Counted from the first letter of the stretch, positions 1 to 12,374 are shown. The stretch: DNA of 64,000 nucleotides from Papaver somniferum (GCF_003573695.1 NC_039358.1:238824478-238888477), one strand, 5' to 3'. Notes: generated from the letters alone by a model not told the origin. Made by a program: numbers and translations.

Positions 1-677
1 AGTGATACATATCACCTTAGTATTATTGTTAAAGTCGTGATACAATTGGACTTTCATATTACAGAATAATACTATGACAGTGTATAATAATGATCGAGAA
101 TCTCGATTTCTCTCATTGTTAGTGATCAAAACTATGAGTCTTGATTTCTAGCCTACATAGCTAAGTTTCGGACTGGGATAGAAAAGTGTAGTTGAGCTCA
201 AGGACTTCATGGGGATTCATCATACAACGACGAAGATCTATACAAGGAACCGTGGAACTTCATCAACAAAAATATATGTGGAGACTTGAACTTATCTATC
301 ACTCAAAAGTCTATCTATTATATCTCCTAGTTCTTATGAGACAAAAGTTGTATGCTATATAGACTAGATCATACACATTTGACATTTCGAGATGAGCATT
401 CATTGCTTATCTTTTATCTCGAAATCGTGTGTTGGTAAAGCGTTTCGCTTTGATCAAGTTTATCTTCACCTAGTGACGAAAGTCATGAAAAGTTTCAATC
501 ACTTTGAGAATTGTTCTGACGTGAATCGGTCTGTGAATAACGGCTACATAGCGTCCTCTGAAAATGTCTCAATGATTGGAATGAAAGTTTATATTACATA
601 ACCATCTATTCCTTGAACCGAAATTTTCTAACTTTGTTGATCAAGAGAAATCGGGAGGATTGTGGAATTGGCTTGCC

Positions 678-832
678 AAGTCCGCGAACATTCGGAAGTT
701 CTCGACCGAGAATTTCTGCTGAATTTTCTAAAACTCGTTTGTGTGCTAAGTCCGCGAACTGGCGGAAGTTCTCTTTCCGAGAATTTCTGCTGAGTTTGGA
801 AAACTCAACCAATTAACTTTAGTCCGCGAACT
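678..832. repeat. Tandem repeat, period about 70 bp
   Basis: The motif AAGTCCGCGAAC followed by GGAAGTTCTC and GAGAATTTCTGCTGA occurs at 678 and again at 748, with a third partial copy near 820. Short tandem repeats like these are common in the U3 of plant LTRs and may hold promoter elements. Confidence 0.75.
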
Positions 833-1303
833 TGTTTGTGAACTTAAAAGGTTATGATCTAAAGATGTGCTATGAACATGAAACATTAAATTACTAAGGA
901 ATGTTTTATGCAAACCGTGGCTATAATGTTCATGAGCCGATTCAATCGAATCGAATCATCTTTGTTTCAATTGTGTCTTGTGTAGTTACATAAGATCTCG
1001 TAGCAATTGAACAACTCGTTAACTAGTTCATTTGAGTCAATTGAACTAGTTATGTTGAAGAAGAACAAGGTTAATATGAAATGCTCATATGGTTGACCTT
1101 TTGGGTTACTATGTTGAACCAACTTATACGTACACGTTTGGGCATGGTTTTCACGAACCCAGTAAACGTCTACCCAAGTGTGTGTGACAAGCTATGTTTT
1201 CGATCTAATGGTTAAGAAATATTAGCTTGAATCTAAATTAGGTTTTCATCTAACGGTGAATAAGGATTGCTTTGTAACTAAGGAAAAACCCTGATTTGAT
1301 GGC

Positions 1304-1310
1304 TATATAA
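1304..1310 (+). promoter_or_regulatory. TATA box of the LTR-like region
   Basis: CTATATAAAGG lies in an AT-rich context with pyrimidine-rich sequence downstream, as expected for a core promoter on the plus strand. No experimental support is available. Confidence 0.4.
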
Positions 1311-2444
1311 AGGAGACATTTAGCTTTGAGAAAAACTAATCCCCACACGTCTATATGATACTAGTGCACTCTCTAGAGTCGATTCTCCTTTAACCTTTGG
1401 TTTTCTTCTTCTAAAACCAGGTTAACGACTTAAAGATTTCATTGGGATTGTGAAGGCAGACCGATACTTTTATCGTAGTTGTGTGATATGATCTTGCATC
1501 TTCTATCGTACGAGTACAATCGATTGATTGACATAAGATCGTGAGAGTTCTCCGATAGGCAAGATAAATAAGTCACAAACATCTTCGTCTCACTGTTTGT
1601 GATTCCTCGATAAACCGCCTGTTTAGTCAGGAAGGATTGTAGAGAGGTGATTGATTAATCTAGGATGTTCTTCGGGAATATAAGACTGGATTATCAATTG
1701 GTTCCTGTTCACCTTGATTTTATATCTTAAGAAGGAACAAAACCTAGGGTTTATATGTGGGAGACAGATTTATCCTTTGATAGACTTTTCTGTGTGAGAC
1801 GGATTTGTTTATTATCAAGGCTGCGATTTTGGGTTGCAGCAACTCTTGGTTGTGGGTGAGATCAGCTAAGGGAATCAAGTGTGTAGTATCCTGCTGGGAT
1901 CAGAGGCGTAGGAGTACAACTGTACCTTGGATCGGTGGGAGACTGATTGGGGTTCAACTATAGTCCAGTCCGAAGTTAGCTTGGAGAAGGCTAGTCTCTG
2001 TAGCGGCTTAATACAATGTGTACTCGATCTGGACTAGGTCCCAGGGTTTTTTTGCATTTGCGGTTTCCTCGTTAACAAAATCTTTTGGTGTCTGTGTTAT
2101 TTCTTTTCCGCATTATATTTTATATAATTGAAATAATACAGGTTGTTCGTTCGTGATCATCAATTGGAAATCCAACCTTTGGTTGTTGATTGATATTGAT
2201 TGATCCTTGGACATTGGTCTTTGGTACCGTCCAAGTTATTTCATGTATTTGATAAAGACTCGCTATTGTTTTTAGCTTGAGTAAAAATCAAATCAAAAGA
2301 GAGATATTAACTCCTTGAGATACTTTTATCTAGATTGAGTCTGTCTATCTAGTTGATTATGTAGCAAAGTATTTCGGAGTTAGTCCATACAGATTGCTAA
2401 TCGAAATATTGGGTGGTGTTGTTAGACCCCCGCTTTTTCATTCA

Positions 2445-2830
2445 TGATGTTCATTATCTATTGATTATGGTAGTAGCCCCAAATTCAAAATTTTCAAAAA
2501 CCAATGGAATTTTGGATTTCTCTATTCTCACAATCAGTAGTTTCATGTTGTTTACTGCCTACCGATTGTACAAGCGATAGTTTTGTGATGTTCATTATCT
2601 ACCGATTACGGTAGTCGCCCCATACTTAAAACTTTCAAAACCCATTGGAATTTTGAATATCACTATTTTCATAATGGGTAGTTAATTTCGTGATGTTTAT
2701 TATCTGCGGATTGTGATAGTAGCCCCAAATTTAATTTTTTCACAACAAATCAAAGAAGAGAAGAACACAGTCATAATCGGTTGATAAAATCAATAGTAAA
2801 CTACCGATTGTAAAAGAGCTTATAGATATT
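2445..2830. repeat. Degenerate tandem repeat block with ACCGATTG motifs
   Basis: Three diverged copies of a 105-140 bp unit start with GATGTTCATTATCT at about 2446, 2587 and 2694. Each contains a TACCGATTAC or TACCGATTGT-like motif and an AGCCCCAAATT stretch. Repeats of this kind resemble transposon subterminal regions. No element boundaries could be placed. Confidence 0.6.
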
Positions 2831-2904
2831 TTCTAGCCACTAGGATATCTCATAACCACACCTATGAGATGGGAATAAAAAAGTCGCCCCTAATTATTTA
2901 GGTG

Positions 2905-4698
2905 TCATCCCCTAAAAATGAAAGGATTTTTTAAGCTAAGTGGATCTCCAACACAAGTATGCTTTAGATTCATACTTCTAACAGTGAAAGTCTTCTCCCC
3001 CTTTGTATTTGATGCAAAAATTTGAAACTTACAACCTTCAGACTTATGATACCTACATTTCACTTTTATCCTTCTATTGTCACAAGGATTCAAAATATAC
3101 TGAAACTTCTTTATCGCTGCGTAACTCCTGAGATGCTTCTTAAATTGCATCTTGTCTTCAAACTGCATACCCACCTCCATTAAATCAGCATCATACACTA
3201 CAGGACCATCATCAACAGGAAAGAAGTCTTCATCCATATCTGCAATATCTGGACCCCATTCTTGGTAAAAATGTTGAAGGGCCTCTGCTTTACTCTTTCC
3301 ATCTTCAGAGTCAGGCTTCTCATCTTCAGAGTCAGAGTGATAATGTGAGTTACCAAGGCAGTTGTCATCATCACTATCCACTACAACACTTTTTCCTTTC
3401 TCCCCTTCAGGTACATCATCTCCTTGTGAACCTACAAAGTCTGCCAAAAGTATTATTAGTCATCATAACACAGAAAATAGCTTAATATAAAGTACACAAT
3501 CAAAAGTGGTATTGCAACATTACTTTCCTTTCTAAAGTTCTGCCAAAAGTCATCATCAAAGTAGTTGTTCACAAAATATCTGACATCAGCTATGTCAATT
3601 TTATTTTCCTCATCATCAGAGCATGGTGGACTTCTATCATCATCAACTGGATGGCACACATTCTCTTCCACATTATCTAGTTGAATGTTCTCATACTCTA
3701 CATCCACATCATCATCTAGATGACACATATGCTCATCATCCAAAAGTAACCTCTCAAATGCAACATTTATTTGAGCATCAATTGACTTACAAACCAACCT
3801 TGGACTTTTCCTAGTAGCAAGAGAAACTAAATTTGAATTGCTAACAACCTTGTTCTTAGGTGTAGAGAACACAAAGTCATCTTCATGTGTCACATTCTTC
3901 TTAGGTGAAGAAAACACCATCTCAGAGTCACTTGTCACCTTCTTTGTAGGAGTTAAATTCATAACTTCATTAGTAACATCTGAAGATGATGGGCATTCAT
4001 CACCAGCCCTCAAAACCTTGTCACTAATACTGAAGTAAAGATGCACATAACCATCATCTTGATATTCAGCCCTGTCCCACATTGTAAAGAACTCCTCATG
4101 ATTGGTAATCAGTTCTGGTATGTTATCTGGAGTGAACCAAAACAAATTAAGCTTCTTGGCCTCACTAATCTTCATCTCACACATAATCATATCAGTCAAC
4201 ATATGAAGATCAACAAAGTTTACATCCAAATCATGGTATACAGTCCATTTATTTGTGGTGAATAATTCAACCCTAAAGCTCCTTTTAGGGTACCTAACAA
4301 ATCTGCTTCTGCACATACAACAAACAAAAAACCATCCAAGCAATTCAATTACTAAGTTTGTAATATATCCCCAGAAACCATATTCATCATTTTTACCATT
4401 CAACAACAGCCATAAATCGAGAAATTAAAAAAAATCCCCAAATTTCAAAATTAGGGTTTCTAAAAAATCCCCAAATTTCAAAATTAGGGTTTGAAAAATT
4501 AAAATCAGTAATCAAATAAGGGTAAATCAAACAAACCCTAACACTACAGAGACATGATTGTTCGAATCAAAAGAAACCTGAACCCTAAATCACGAGAAAC
4601 AATAAAAACCCTAAAAATACAGAATCATTTTGAGAATCAAAACAAAGTTGAAGAATTTCTTACCTCATTTTGATCGAATCACTATCATCACCACTCAT
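2905..4698 (-). CDS. MuDR/MULE-derived protein, N-terminal half only (PB1-like + MuDR DNA-binding domain)
   Basis: Proposed model: exon 1 4664-4698 (starts MSGDDSDSIKM), intron 4309-4663, exon 2 3524-4308, intron 3441-3523, exon 3 2905-3440. Both introns are GT..AG and keep the frame. The product starts with a PB1-like domain (RYPKRSFRVELFTTNKW onward, residues ~15-130), then an acidic linker, then a MuDR-type N-terminal domain (ADLMEVGMQFEDKMQF, KVKCR, CKFQIFAS, LKHTC). Mutator-like transposases continue from here into a DDE catalytic domain and a SWIM zinc finger. Here the frame stops right after LKHTCVGDP and repeats follow, so the catalytic half is missing. It is either a dead 3'-truncated MULE or a domesticated short form. 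A 13-residue leader plus intron agreeing in phase with the conserved RSRF..RYPKR start supports the gene model. Confidence 0.72.
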
Positions 4699-4719
4699 CT
4701 TGTAGAACTTCTTACTTCA

Positions 4720-4930
4720 ATCACTTCTTCAAAAGTTCTTCATCAACAGACCTTGAACAAAAGAAGAGAGGGAAGAAAAAACTCTGCTAAAATAGAGGCG
4801 GAAAATTAGCAGATCTTTACGATTAAACGGGGTTTGCTTTACTTCAATCAGTTCTTCAAGCTCTTCATCAACAGACCTTGAAGAGAAGAAGAGAGGGAAG
4901 AAAAATTGCAGAGAAAAAAAGAGGCGGCAA
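4720..4930. repeat. Duplicated ~85-bp 5' leader segment of the MULE gene
   Basis: Two direct copies (about 4712-4797 and 4842-4927) share ACTTCAATCA, TCTTCATCAACAGACCTTGA and AAGAAGAGAGGGAAGAAAAA. They lie directly upstream of the minus-strand start codon and would fall in its 5' UTR or promoter. Confidence 0.7.
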
Positions 4931-4974
4931 GTGAAGAGATGTTCTGATTTTAGGGTTTCATTTTTCTTAATATA

Positions 4975-5336
4975 TCCAAACCATAAACCGTATGATCACA
5001 CGTTTCCCTGCTAATAGTCGTCAGATCGTGCTCGAGATGGATCATACGTTTTGTTAATTAACAGTCGTCAGATCATTCTCGAAATGAATCTTAAACCCGT
5101 TTTGAGATTAACTCGAGTTTAATTTGGGAATTTTGACTTTCCAGGGACAAATCGGTAATTCAATATACTTATTTAATACCTTCGGGTGGGACCATACTGA
5201 GTTAAAACGGATTTAACGGCGAGTCAACAACGTTTGTACGGAAAACCCTTGAAGAGGGACATTTTTCTAATTCTGTTTCAAAGAGGAACACTTTTGTAAC
5301 TAACATATTAGCAGAGTGACACTTTCCTTAAATTCC
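4975..5336 (-). mobile_element. MULE terminal region (5' end of the truncated element)
   Basis: On the minus strand this begins GGGAATTTAAGGAAAGTGTC at about 5336 and continues as a long GC-poor non-coding arm. Its position in front of the MuDR gene, and its look, fit a long Mutator-type terminal inverted repeat. No matching inverted copy is found beyond 2905, so the other end appears lost. Confidence 0.45.
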
Positions 5337-5337
5337 C

Positions 5338-6605
5338 AAAAAATAAGTAAGAAATACCATATGGTCCTAAAAATAATATATTAGGATCAGTTTTGGTCCA
5401 GTTGACTCAGTCAACTGTCTGTTTGGTCCTTTTTAGAAAAATATATTATAGTTTGGTCCTAAAAATTATTGTTTGGTCGTAGAAAATAATGGTTTGGTCC
5501 TAAGGTAATCTCACACGTTTGCTTTTTTCTCTCTCTTAATAAAAATAAATAAATAAAAACTTAAAATTTAAATATCTTTTGAACCATATGTCCAAAAATG
5601 ATAAATTTTATATATTCGGAAAGCCCTAGACGATAGCTTTCCAACGAGTACCATTGTCGCTATGTTTCGGAGCTTTTAATTTTTGCCTTATTTTTTAGCT
5701 ATAAAATAAACTATTATACGAGTTCATTCTATAAAATGAACTATTATACGAGTTCATTCTACAAAATCCACTACTTTAATGAATTATCATGCTAGTTAGT
5801 TCATTCCAAAAAGTGAACTCTTTGGATTAAATAACATACGAGTTCATTTTACAAAATAAACTACCATACGACTTCATTCTACAAAATGAAGTGGTATAAT
5901 GAACTATTATTACGAGTTCATTATACAATATGAACACCTATCACGGGTTCATTCTACAATATGAACTACCATTTTTTAATATTATTACAAGTTCGTTTTA
6001 TAACATGAATTATCAATCCTACAATATGAACAACTATTATGAGTTCATTCGAAATTAAGAACATCTATCACGAGTTCATTCTTCAATATGAACTATAATA
6101 ATGAACTACCATTGCGACTTCATTCTTCAAATTGAACACTTACTATGAGTTTATTCTACAAAATAAATTGCTAGTGTATACGAGTTCATTCTACGAAATG
6201 AACTGCTAGAACTAGAATGAACTACCATGTTATAAAATAGTGTTCATTCTCGAAATGAACTACTATTATACCGAAAAAAATTAAAAGCTCCGAAACATAG
6301 CGACACTGATACTCGTTGGAAAGCTATCGTCGAGGGCTTTCCAAATGTATAAAATTTATTAATTTTTGACAAATATTTTGAGAGATATTAGATTTTTAAA
6401 CTTTTAAATATTAAGGTTAGAAGGATAGAGAAATTAGTAGAGAAAATAAACAAGAGAGAGAAACCATTCACGTGAAAAAATAAGAGAGGGAATGGATACT
6501 TTAGATATTTTAATAATTATGGACCAAATGTAAAACGTGATTTCTGAAAGGACCTAATAGACATGGGACCACCTAAAAAAAGGACCAAACCATATTTTTC
6601 CCAAA
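5338..6605. mobile_element. Large fold-back MITE with inverted arms and a palindromic tandem array
   Basis: Left arm 5340-5695 and right arm 6265-6605 are imperfect inverted copies. Both contain ACGATAGCTTTCCAACGAGT followed by CGCTATGTTTCGGAGC, and both end in ATATGGT..GGTCC-type sequence. Between them (5700-6260) is an array of 30-40 bp units, each a small palindrome of the form GAGTTCATT..AATGAACT. No coding capacity is seen. It is probably a non-autonomous DNA transposon, but no target duplication could be identified with confidence, so the superfamily is open. Confidence 0.72.
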
Positions 6606-8933
6606 AAAAAAAAAAAAACTGATCTTACAAAATAACCCCCTATTGCCCTATGGGCCTATGGTCAGCACAGAAAGCAAGCATTACGCATTAGCAAAACTGG
6701 TGGAATGGACCGCGCCATATATGTCCTCCATTAGCTAGACTAGATGATTGCAGTTTCAGCTGCATCACTTTCTGATAGGTTTTGCCAAGGCATCTCGAAT
6801 TTCTGCTGGAAAACCAACGAGGTGAGTGGGTTCTGCATATATGTATTGGTACTTTTGAATTTCTAATTAAAAACCTGTAGCCCCCAATTTGGGAATTAGG
6901 GTTCCAAGCACCGTTAGTATTTATGTTTGTATCCGCCCTTGAGGAGAAATTTCCCGATTGGAATCAAGCTAAGGAGTTACAATGCCAGTGATACGATTGA
7001 CATTTATTTCTCTATTAAGTTTTGGCAACATCGATTTTAGCCCTTTCCATGAAGAACTTGATTTTCCGAAAAACGTTCTTGCTCTGCGTGAAATCAGAGC
7101 TAGAACCCTTTCCTAAAATGGAGCAAGGAACTTTGTAGGGTGTTGGATTTGATAAGTCGTGGAAGTCTTTTATGGGAGTTGTGTGCTTGTATTGACTAGA
7201 GAATTGGAAATGGAGCATAGCATTTGGAGAAGTTTATTGAAGGTGAGGATAACATGTTTGTCAATAGGACTGAAAGAGAATCTGAATGTGTTTCGGCATA
7301 AACCAGTGCCAATCATCTAGTGTTTATCTTCCTTACGTGTGTTGATCTGATCCGACTAGATGTGCAGAGACTTCCCCCTGAGTTTCTTACTGTTGCAACA
7401 GAGAGACGGGCATTTTGGTGGCTGAGGTTCTTGCCATTCTACCTGATGATATAGATGTCACTGGGTTCGTCAAGATGAAAGTTAAAACTCTAGATAACTC
7501 GATTGTGTCATCATACGGCAGAAGAAATGGGTGGAAATGTGAAGATGCAAACTGAACCTTAAGTTCTGATTCGAATCCGATAGGGACGGGGACGTGGGAC
7601 AAGGATTAAGTGACCAAGTAATTCAATAATGAAAGGAGTATCTCAATTCCTAGTCTGGTATGTTCTGAAAACCACTGAACTTCCAATTTTTGCTCTGTAG
7701 ATTATTTCAGTATCACTTCTTTAATTTACTCAGCTTGCTTTCATATTAAATATGTTTTTGCAATGGTATAACTTGGAGGGGGTCTTGTTAGAAGTTAGGG
7801 TGCAAACGCCATTCTTCTTAAGTTACTCTACTGTAGGACATAGGTACCGGAATTGGACATTTCACTTTACCAAGTCGATAATGGCACAACAACACAGCAG
7901 GTAATACAGTATTACAAGATTTATTTAGTCTTTAGATATTCATATTGTTAGGAATGTGATAAATGTCTTACAGCGATATAACAAGGCAAAAGGGCAATAA
8001 TAATTAAAGTTTTAGTCGTCTTATCAAATATTTATAACCTTTTCCCTGCCTCTCATTCTGTAAATTTAATCTAACACTGATCCATACAAAACTAGTTCGA
8101 AGTTCAGAATCCGCAACCCGCAAAGAGAAAAGAAATATCCAAATAGATGGAAATCTAGGGATTAAAAGTATAGTTGAGATATTAGCAAAATAATAGTTTA
8201 ACTAAGGAACAAGTTGAAAATGCCATACTAGTCAGAAATTGTCAACTTTATTACAGAGATCATGCACTGCACCTTTCAGGTTTCAACCATTGAATTGTTG
8301 CATTTGGGATTCTTGACTGAATAAATGTATACTCAAATGTAGATCACTACTTGACCTATTCAATTTTGCATCTCTGAAAGGTCAACAACAATCTGATTTT
8401 TGGTAGAAATTGAATAGTAATTAGGTAATTTTTATCTCAAATAACGGTACCCTATTTTCTTCAAGGAGTTTTGGTCTCTTAGAGCACCCTCAAATCTTCA
8501 TAAACCGGGCATGACCTTCAGGCAATCTTAATTTGTGACTAAAGCTGACTGTTGCTATGTTACAGGGTAGTGAAATAGAAAGTTGTAGATGAAATGATTA
8601 ACACGACTGTGATAGTGTGTTAGAATGTTGTTTCTCTTCTGTTTGGGAGATATGCTTAATAACTTATTTACAACATGTAATCATGAAAATTATGGTACCA
8701 GTAAAACTCTATTTGATTTAAATCTATAGACCAAGCAATGAAAACAGTTGTGTGAAATAGTCATGCAGGCAATGAATGATTCGTTCTGAATATTCTACAA
8801 CAACTTGGAGTATTCAATTATCCATTTTTGTAAAACGCAAGGGTCGGCCTTAATTAGATGATGGACCATCTATTGTTGTGTTTTTTTTGTTTTTTTCATG
8901 AGTTTGTCTTTTGATTGAACGAATATTACAACA
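6606..8933. other. Intergenic and HSP70 upstream sequence, no supported gene
   Basis: Only short frames occur. A stretch at 6745-6822 (MIAVSAASLSDRF..) ends in a GTGAGT donor-like site and could be a relic exon. Around 7340-7560 there is a broken reading frame I cannot identify. The remainder is AT-rich with no repeat structure I can see. The last few hundred bases presumably hold the HSP70 promoter. Confidence 0.5.
8788..8795. promoter_or_regulatory. Possible heat-shock element core
   Basis: GAATATTC, a GAAnnTTC inverted pair, lies about 140 bases before the HSP70 start, with another TTC one base too close on its left. A full element needs three or more correctly spaced nGAAn blocks, so this is weak. 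One such 8-mer is expected by chance every few kilobases. Confidence 0.25.
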
Positions 8934-11820
8934 ATGTCTGGAAAAGCAATAGGTATAGATTTAGGAACAACATATTCATGTGTAGGAGTATGGTTGCCAC
9001 AAGAAAATCGTGTTGAGATCATTCCTGATGATCAAGGAAATCGCACTACTCCTTCTTATGTTGCTTTTAATGAGACTGAACGTATGATTGGTGATGCTGC
9101 TAAAAATCAAGCTGCTAAAAATCCTACCAACTCCATTTACGGTAAGCTTTTTTGCGTCTTTTCACCAATTTTGGTATCGGATTTTCATGAACATGTTTGT
9201 TATGCTACAATTTTGTACTCATGTTCTTTGATTTCCATTATGCTTTTAGGCTTAGTTTCGTGATCATAAAGAGTTGATTCTGTTGAACATCAGGGGTTGG
9301 TAGGGTAGATTTCTCGGATTATCTTGGACACACAAAGTGAACAAAAGTTTGAACATCTTATGAAGTTTAGCACCTTATTTGGTAGCATTTTGGAGGGGGA
9401 AAAAGAGAGCAAAAATCAAAAAGAATCTCTCAAAGATTAAGTGGAGTGGGGGAAGTTAATGACTTGAATTTAGGGCCTGGTAAAAGAACACCGGCTAAAA
9501 AAAGTTAGTAATGCTGTGATTTTTCTGGTGCGGTCTAAGAATCTGTTATCAGTTGTCTAGAGTACTGCTCAATCCAGTTTGTATAGTGTTGGAAAGGCTT
9601 TCTTACTTTCCCTGCACCTGTGTTGCACTATTTTGTGCATCTTTCTTCTCTATTTTCTGTTTTCTTTTTGTGCTTTCTAAGCACTGCACCTTGCAATAAC
9701 ATTTTAACCTTGAGAATTCAAAAATTAAATAAAATTCATGTTTCTTGATTTTTGTTGAGAAAGGCGTGGAGGAGTCCAGGTCTTGTAACACCCTTGACTA
9801 ATCCTTATGGACTGGGTGTGTGATGTTACTCATCGAAGTCTGGTTATAGGCCTCTCTTATTGTGGTTGGCTGCGAATCAGACTCACCACTTTGTCAGGAC
9901 AGTGTGGAGCTATAAGTCCCACCCCTTTCGTGGTCATTGATGTATTCTTTTTGTTTTCTAGATTGCTGATGTGTGTATTCATGATATCTTGTAGTGAAAT
10001 CTCGTGAGTTTTAATTTTTTTTTATTCTCTCAATTGCTAGATAATTTTTGTTCTTGCATGAGAATATAAATATTATGAACTCATGGCTCTTAGAGTTGGC
10101 ATCTCAAGATCGCTTCTTTTGTTTTGTAGATGTGAAACGCTTAATTGGTAGAAAAATCGGCGATAGCTTTATTCAGAGTGATATCATATTATGGCCCTTC
10201 AAAGTCATTGCTGGCCTAGACAAGAAACCCATGATTCAAGTCAGTTACAAGAGCAAGGATATACAGTTCTCAGCTGAGCAAATCTCAGCCATGATTCTCA
10301 CTAGGATGCGAGAAACTGCTGAAGCTTATCTAAGTGGAATCGTCAAGAACGCTGTTATTACCGTCCCTGCTTACTTTAATGATTCTCAGCGTCAAGCTAC
10401 CAAGGATGCTGGTAAAATTGCTGGCCTCAATGTACTTCGAGTCATCAATGAACCAACGGCAGCTGGTATTGCTTATGGTCTTGATAAGAAAGCGTCTGGT
10501 GTTGGTGCGGAGAGTCTTCTTATCTTTGATCTTGGTGGTGGTACTTTTGATGTTTCAATACTCACCATTGATCAGGGCATTTTTAAAGTCAAGGCTACAT
10601 CTGGAGATACACATCTTGGAGGAGAGGATTTTGATAACAGGATGGTGTATCACTTTCTTCATGAGTTCAATACGAAGTACAAGAAGGATCTTAGTGGAAA
10701 TCCAAAGGCTGTTAGGAGGTTGAAATCATCTTGCGAGAGAGCAAAGAGGGACCTCTCATCAAATGTTCGGGCAACCATTGAAATTGATGCTCTATATGAA
10801 GGAGTTGATTTTTATACATCCATTACTCGTGCTAAATTTGAACAGTTGAACTTGGATTTGTTTTTGAAATGTATGGAACCAGTTGAGAAGTGTTTGAATG
10901 ATGCTAAGATGGACAAGAGAAGTATACACGAAGTTGTCCTCGTTGGTGGATCCACTAGAATCCCAAAGGTTCAGTCTCTATTGCAGGATTTCTTTAACGG
11001 GAAGGAACTGTGCAAGAGCATCAACCCTGACGAGGCTGTGGCTCATGGTGCTGCATTGCTAGCTGCTCAATTGAATGGTGAGAGTAATGAGATGGCGCAG
11101 GACTTCGTATTGTTGGATGTCACCGCTCTTTCTCTTGGTATTGAGACAAATGGAGGTGTTATGGATGTATTGATCTCAAGGAACACTACCATTCCTACCA
11201 AGGCGGAACATGTTTACAGTACCCGTGTGGACAATCAAAGTAGTGTGTTGATTAAGGTGTACGAGGGTGAGAGAACTAGTACTGGAGACAATAACTTGCT
11301 GGGTCAGTTCAAGTTAGGAGGAATTCCTCCAGCACCTCGTGGAGTTCCTCAGTTAACAGTATGTTTTGATATGGATGAAAACGGTATATTGAATGTATCT
11401 GCCACGGACAAGTCAACAGGGAACAAAAGTATGATCAAAATTACAAATAACAAAGGGAGGTTGTCTGATGCAGATATTAAAAGGTTGAGTAGTGAGGCCG
11501 AGAAGTACAATTCAGAAGATGAACAACATAGGAAGAGCGTGGAATCAAGGAACTCCTTTGAGAATTACGCATACAAGATGAGGGATAAGCTTAGTATCAG
11601 CAAAGGTAAGCTATCAGCATATGATAACATGAAGGTGAATTATGCAGTCAACAAAGCCCTTCATTGGTTAGATAGCAAACAACTAGCTGCCATAAGGGAT
11701 GTTTACAATGAGATGAGGGAGTTAGAGACTGTATGCGATCCTATCATTAATAAGCTGAACCAGCAGAATGGTGTAGGTCCTTCAAACAGAGCTAGGAGCT
11801 CTATCGAGGATGTCGACTGA
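8934..11820 (+). CDS. HSP70: Heat shock protein 70, cytosolic type (two exons)
   Basis: ATP-dependent chaperone that folds and holds unfolded proteins. Exon 1 8934-9141, intron 9142-10129 (GT..AG, 988 bp), exon 2 10130-11820, giving 632 residues. The intron interrupts the Asp codon just before VKRLIGR, the usual place for plant cytosolic HSP70 introns. All three family signatures are present: IDLGTTYS (residues 8-15), [10 protein letters not shown] (203-212) and [12 protein letters not shown] (about 338-349). Substrate-binding and lid domains follow. There is no signal or transit peptide, so a cytosolic/nuclear location is inferred. Oddities: the tail is shorter than in typical family members of about 650 residues, lacks the Gly/Met-rich stretch, and ends SSIEDVD instead of the usual IEEVD that recruits TPR co-chaperones. 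Numerous substitutions at normally invariant places (for example [15 protein letters not shown]) suggest a diverged paralogue. The frame is intact throughout. Confidence 0.95.
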
Positions 11821-11847
11821 AGTTGGATCTTTCTTCTACTTTAGTTC

Positions 11848-11853
11848 AATAAA
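11848..11853 (+). terminator. HSP70 polyadenylation signal
   Basis: AATAAA lies 28 bases after the HSP70 stop codon, preceded by T-rich sequence. It is the canonical plant near-upstream element. Position and sequence fit, but cleavage is not shown. Confidence 0.55.
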
Positions 11854-12084
11854 TTTGCGCCGTCTTTTCAATCTTGAAGTCTTTACAATTCCTTTATTCA
11901 GATCATGTTTATAGTTCAGAACAGAGAAATAGTAAGTTTATACTTTTTGAAGTAAGTTTTTTTTACCTGTAAAAATTCAGAACAGAGAAATCCCTGTTTA
12001 TGAGGCCTTCCGCTTGTGCAAATAGCAAAGAAGGCCAGGCAAAACTGAACTATAACACAATAAGACAGATAGGACAAGGCATTG

Positions 12085-12370
12085 CTTGATAGGCCTTGGC
12101 ATAAGCAACTTGATTGGCTGCAAATAAGGGGAGGGGCTTTGGCAACAGGAAGGAAATTAACACAAATAGCCTACTATAGCAGCACAGTACAAAAGCTTTC
12201 CAGAAGCAAAGAAGTTGTAATTATGCTGCAACTATACCAGCAGGTAAGCCAACATTGTGTTGCGCAAATTGAACTGAAAAAACCCAAATCATTTAAAAAG
12301 GGGAATAACCAACAAGAAACTGCAAAATTAAATAAACAAGAAGATCAAGTAAAACTGATTGGATTTCATC
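12085..12370. repeat. FCP 3'-flank segment shared with the tandem array (block X)
   Basis: This stretch, directly beyond the 3' end of the minus-strand FCP gene, aligns with about 53085-53350 and 58928-59195 in the array. Shared strings include GCAGCACAG, TTTCCAGAAG..AAAGAAGT and ATACCAGCAG. It is non-coding here, because the apparent plus-strand frame is not conserved in the other copies. It marks common ancestry of the two FCP loci. Confidence 0.7.
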
Positions 12371-12374
12371 AATT

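Larger units (their letters stand above)
1..2440 (+). mobile_element. Probable LTR-retrotransposon terminal repeat or leader region (Copia-like)
   Basis: No open frame of interest is present. The stretch reads like a long LTR: a U3-like region with short tandem repeats (678-830), a clear TATA box (1304-1310), then about 1.1 kb of moderately GC-rich transcribed-looking sequence ending in polypyrimidine and AT-rich tracts near 2050-2120. I could not find the partner LTR or a target duplication because the left end is outside the window. The Copia assignment rests on resemblance to long plant LTRs and is an inference. It could also be a solo LTR or a non-LTR leader. Confidence 0.4.

Noticed and set aside
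606..816. Overlapping frames on both strands around 0.6-0.8 kb
   Set aside because: They lie in a short tandem repeat of the LTR-like region and resemble no protein.
7387..7602. 71-residue minus-strand frame upstream of HSP70
   Set aside because: No recognisable motif, no promoter or splice support.
10334..10723. 129-residue plus-strand frame inside HSP70
   Set aside because: Overlaps the conserved HSP70 frame in another phase and has no domain; a shadow.
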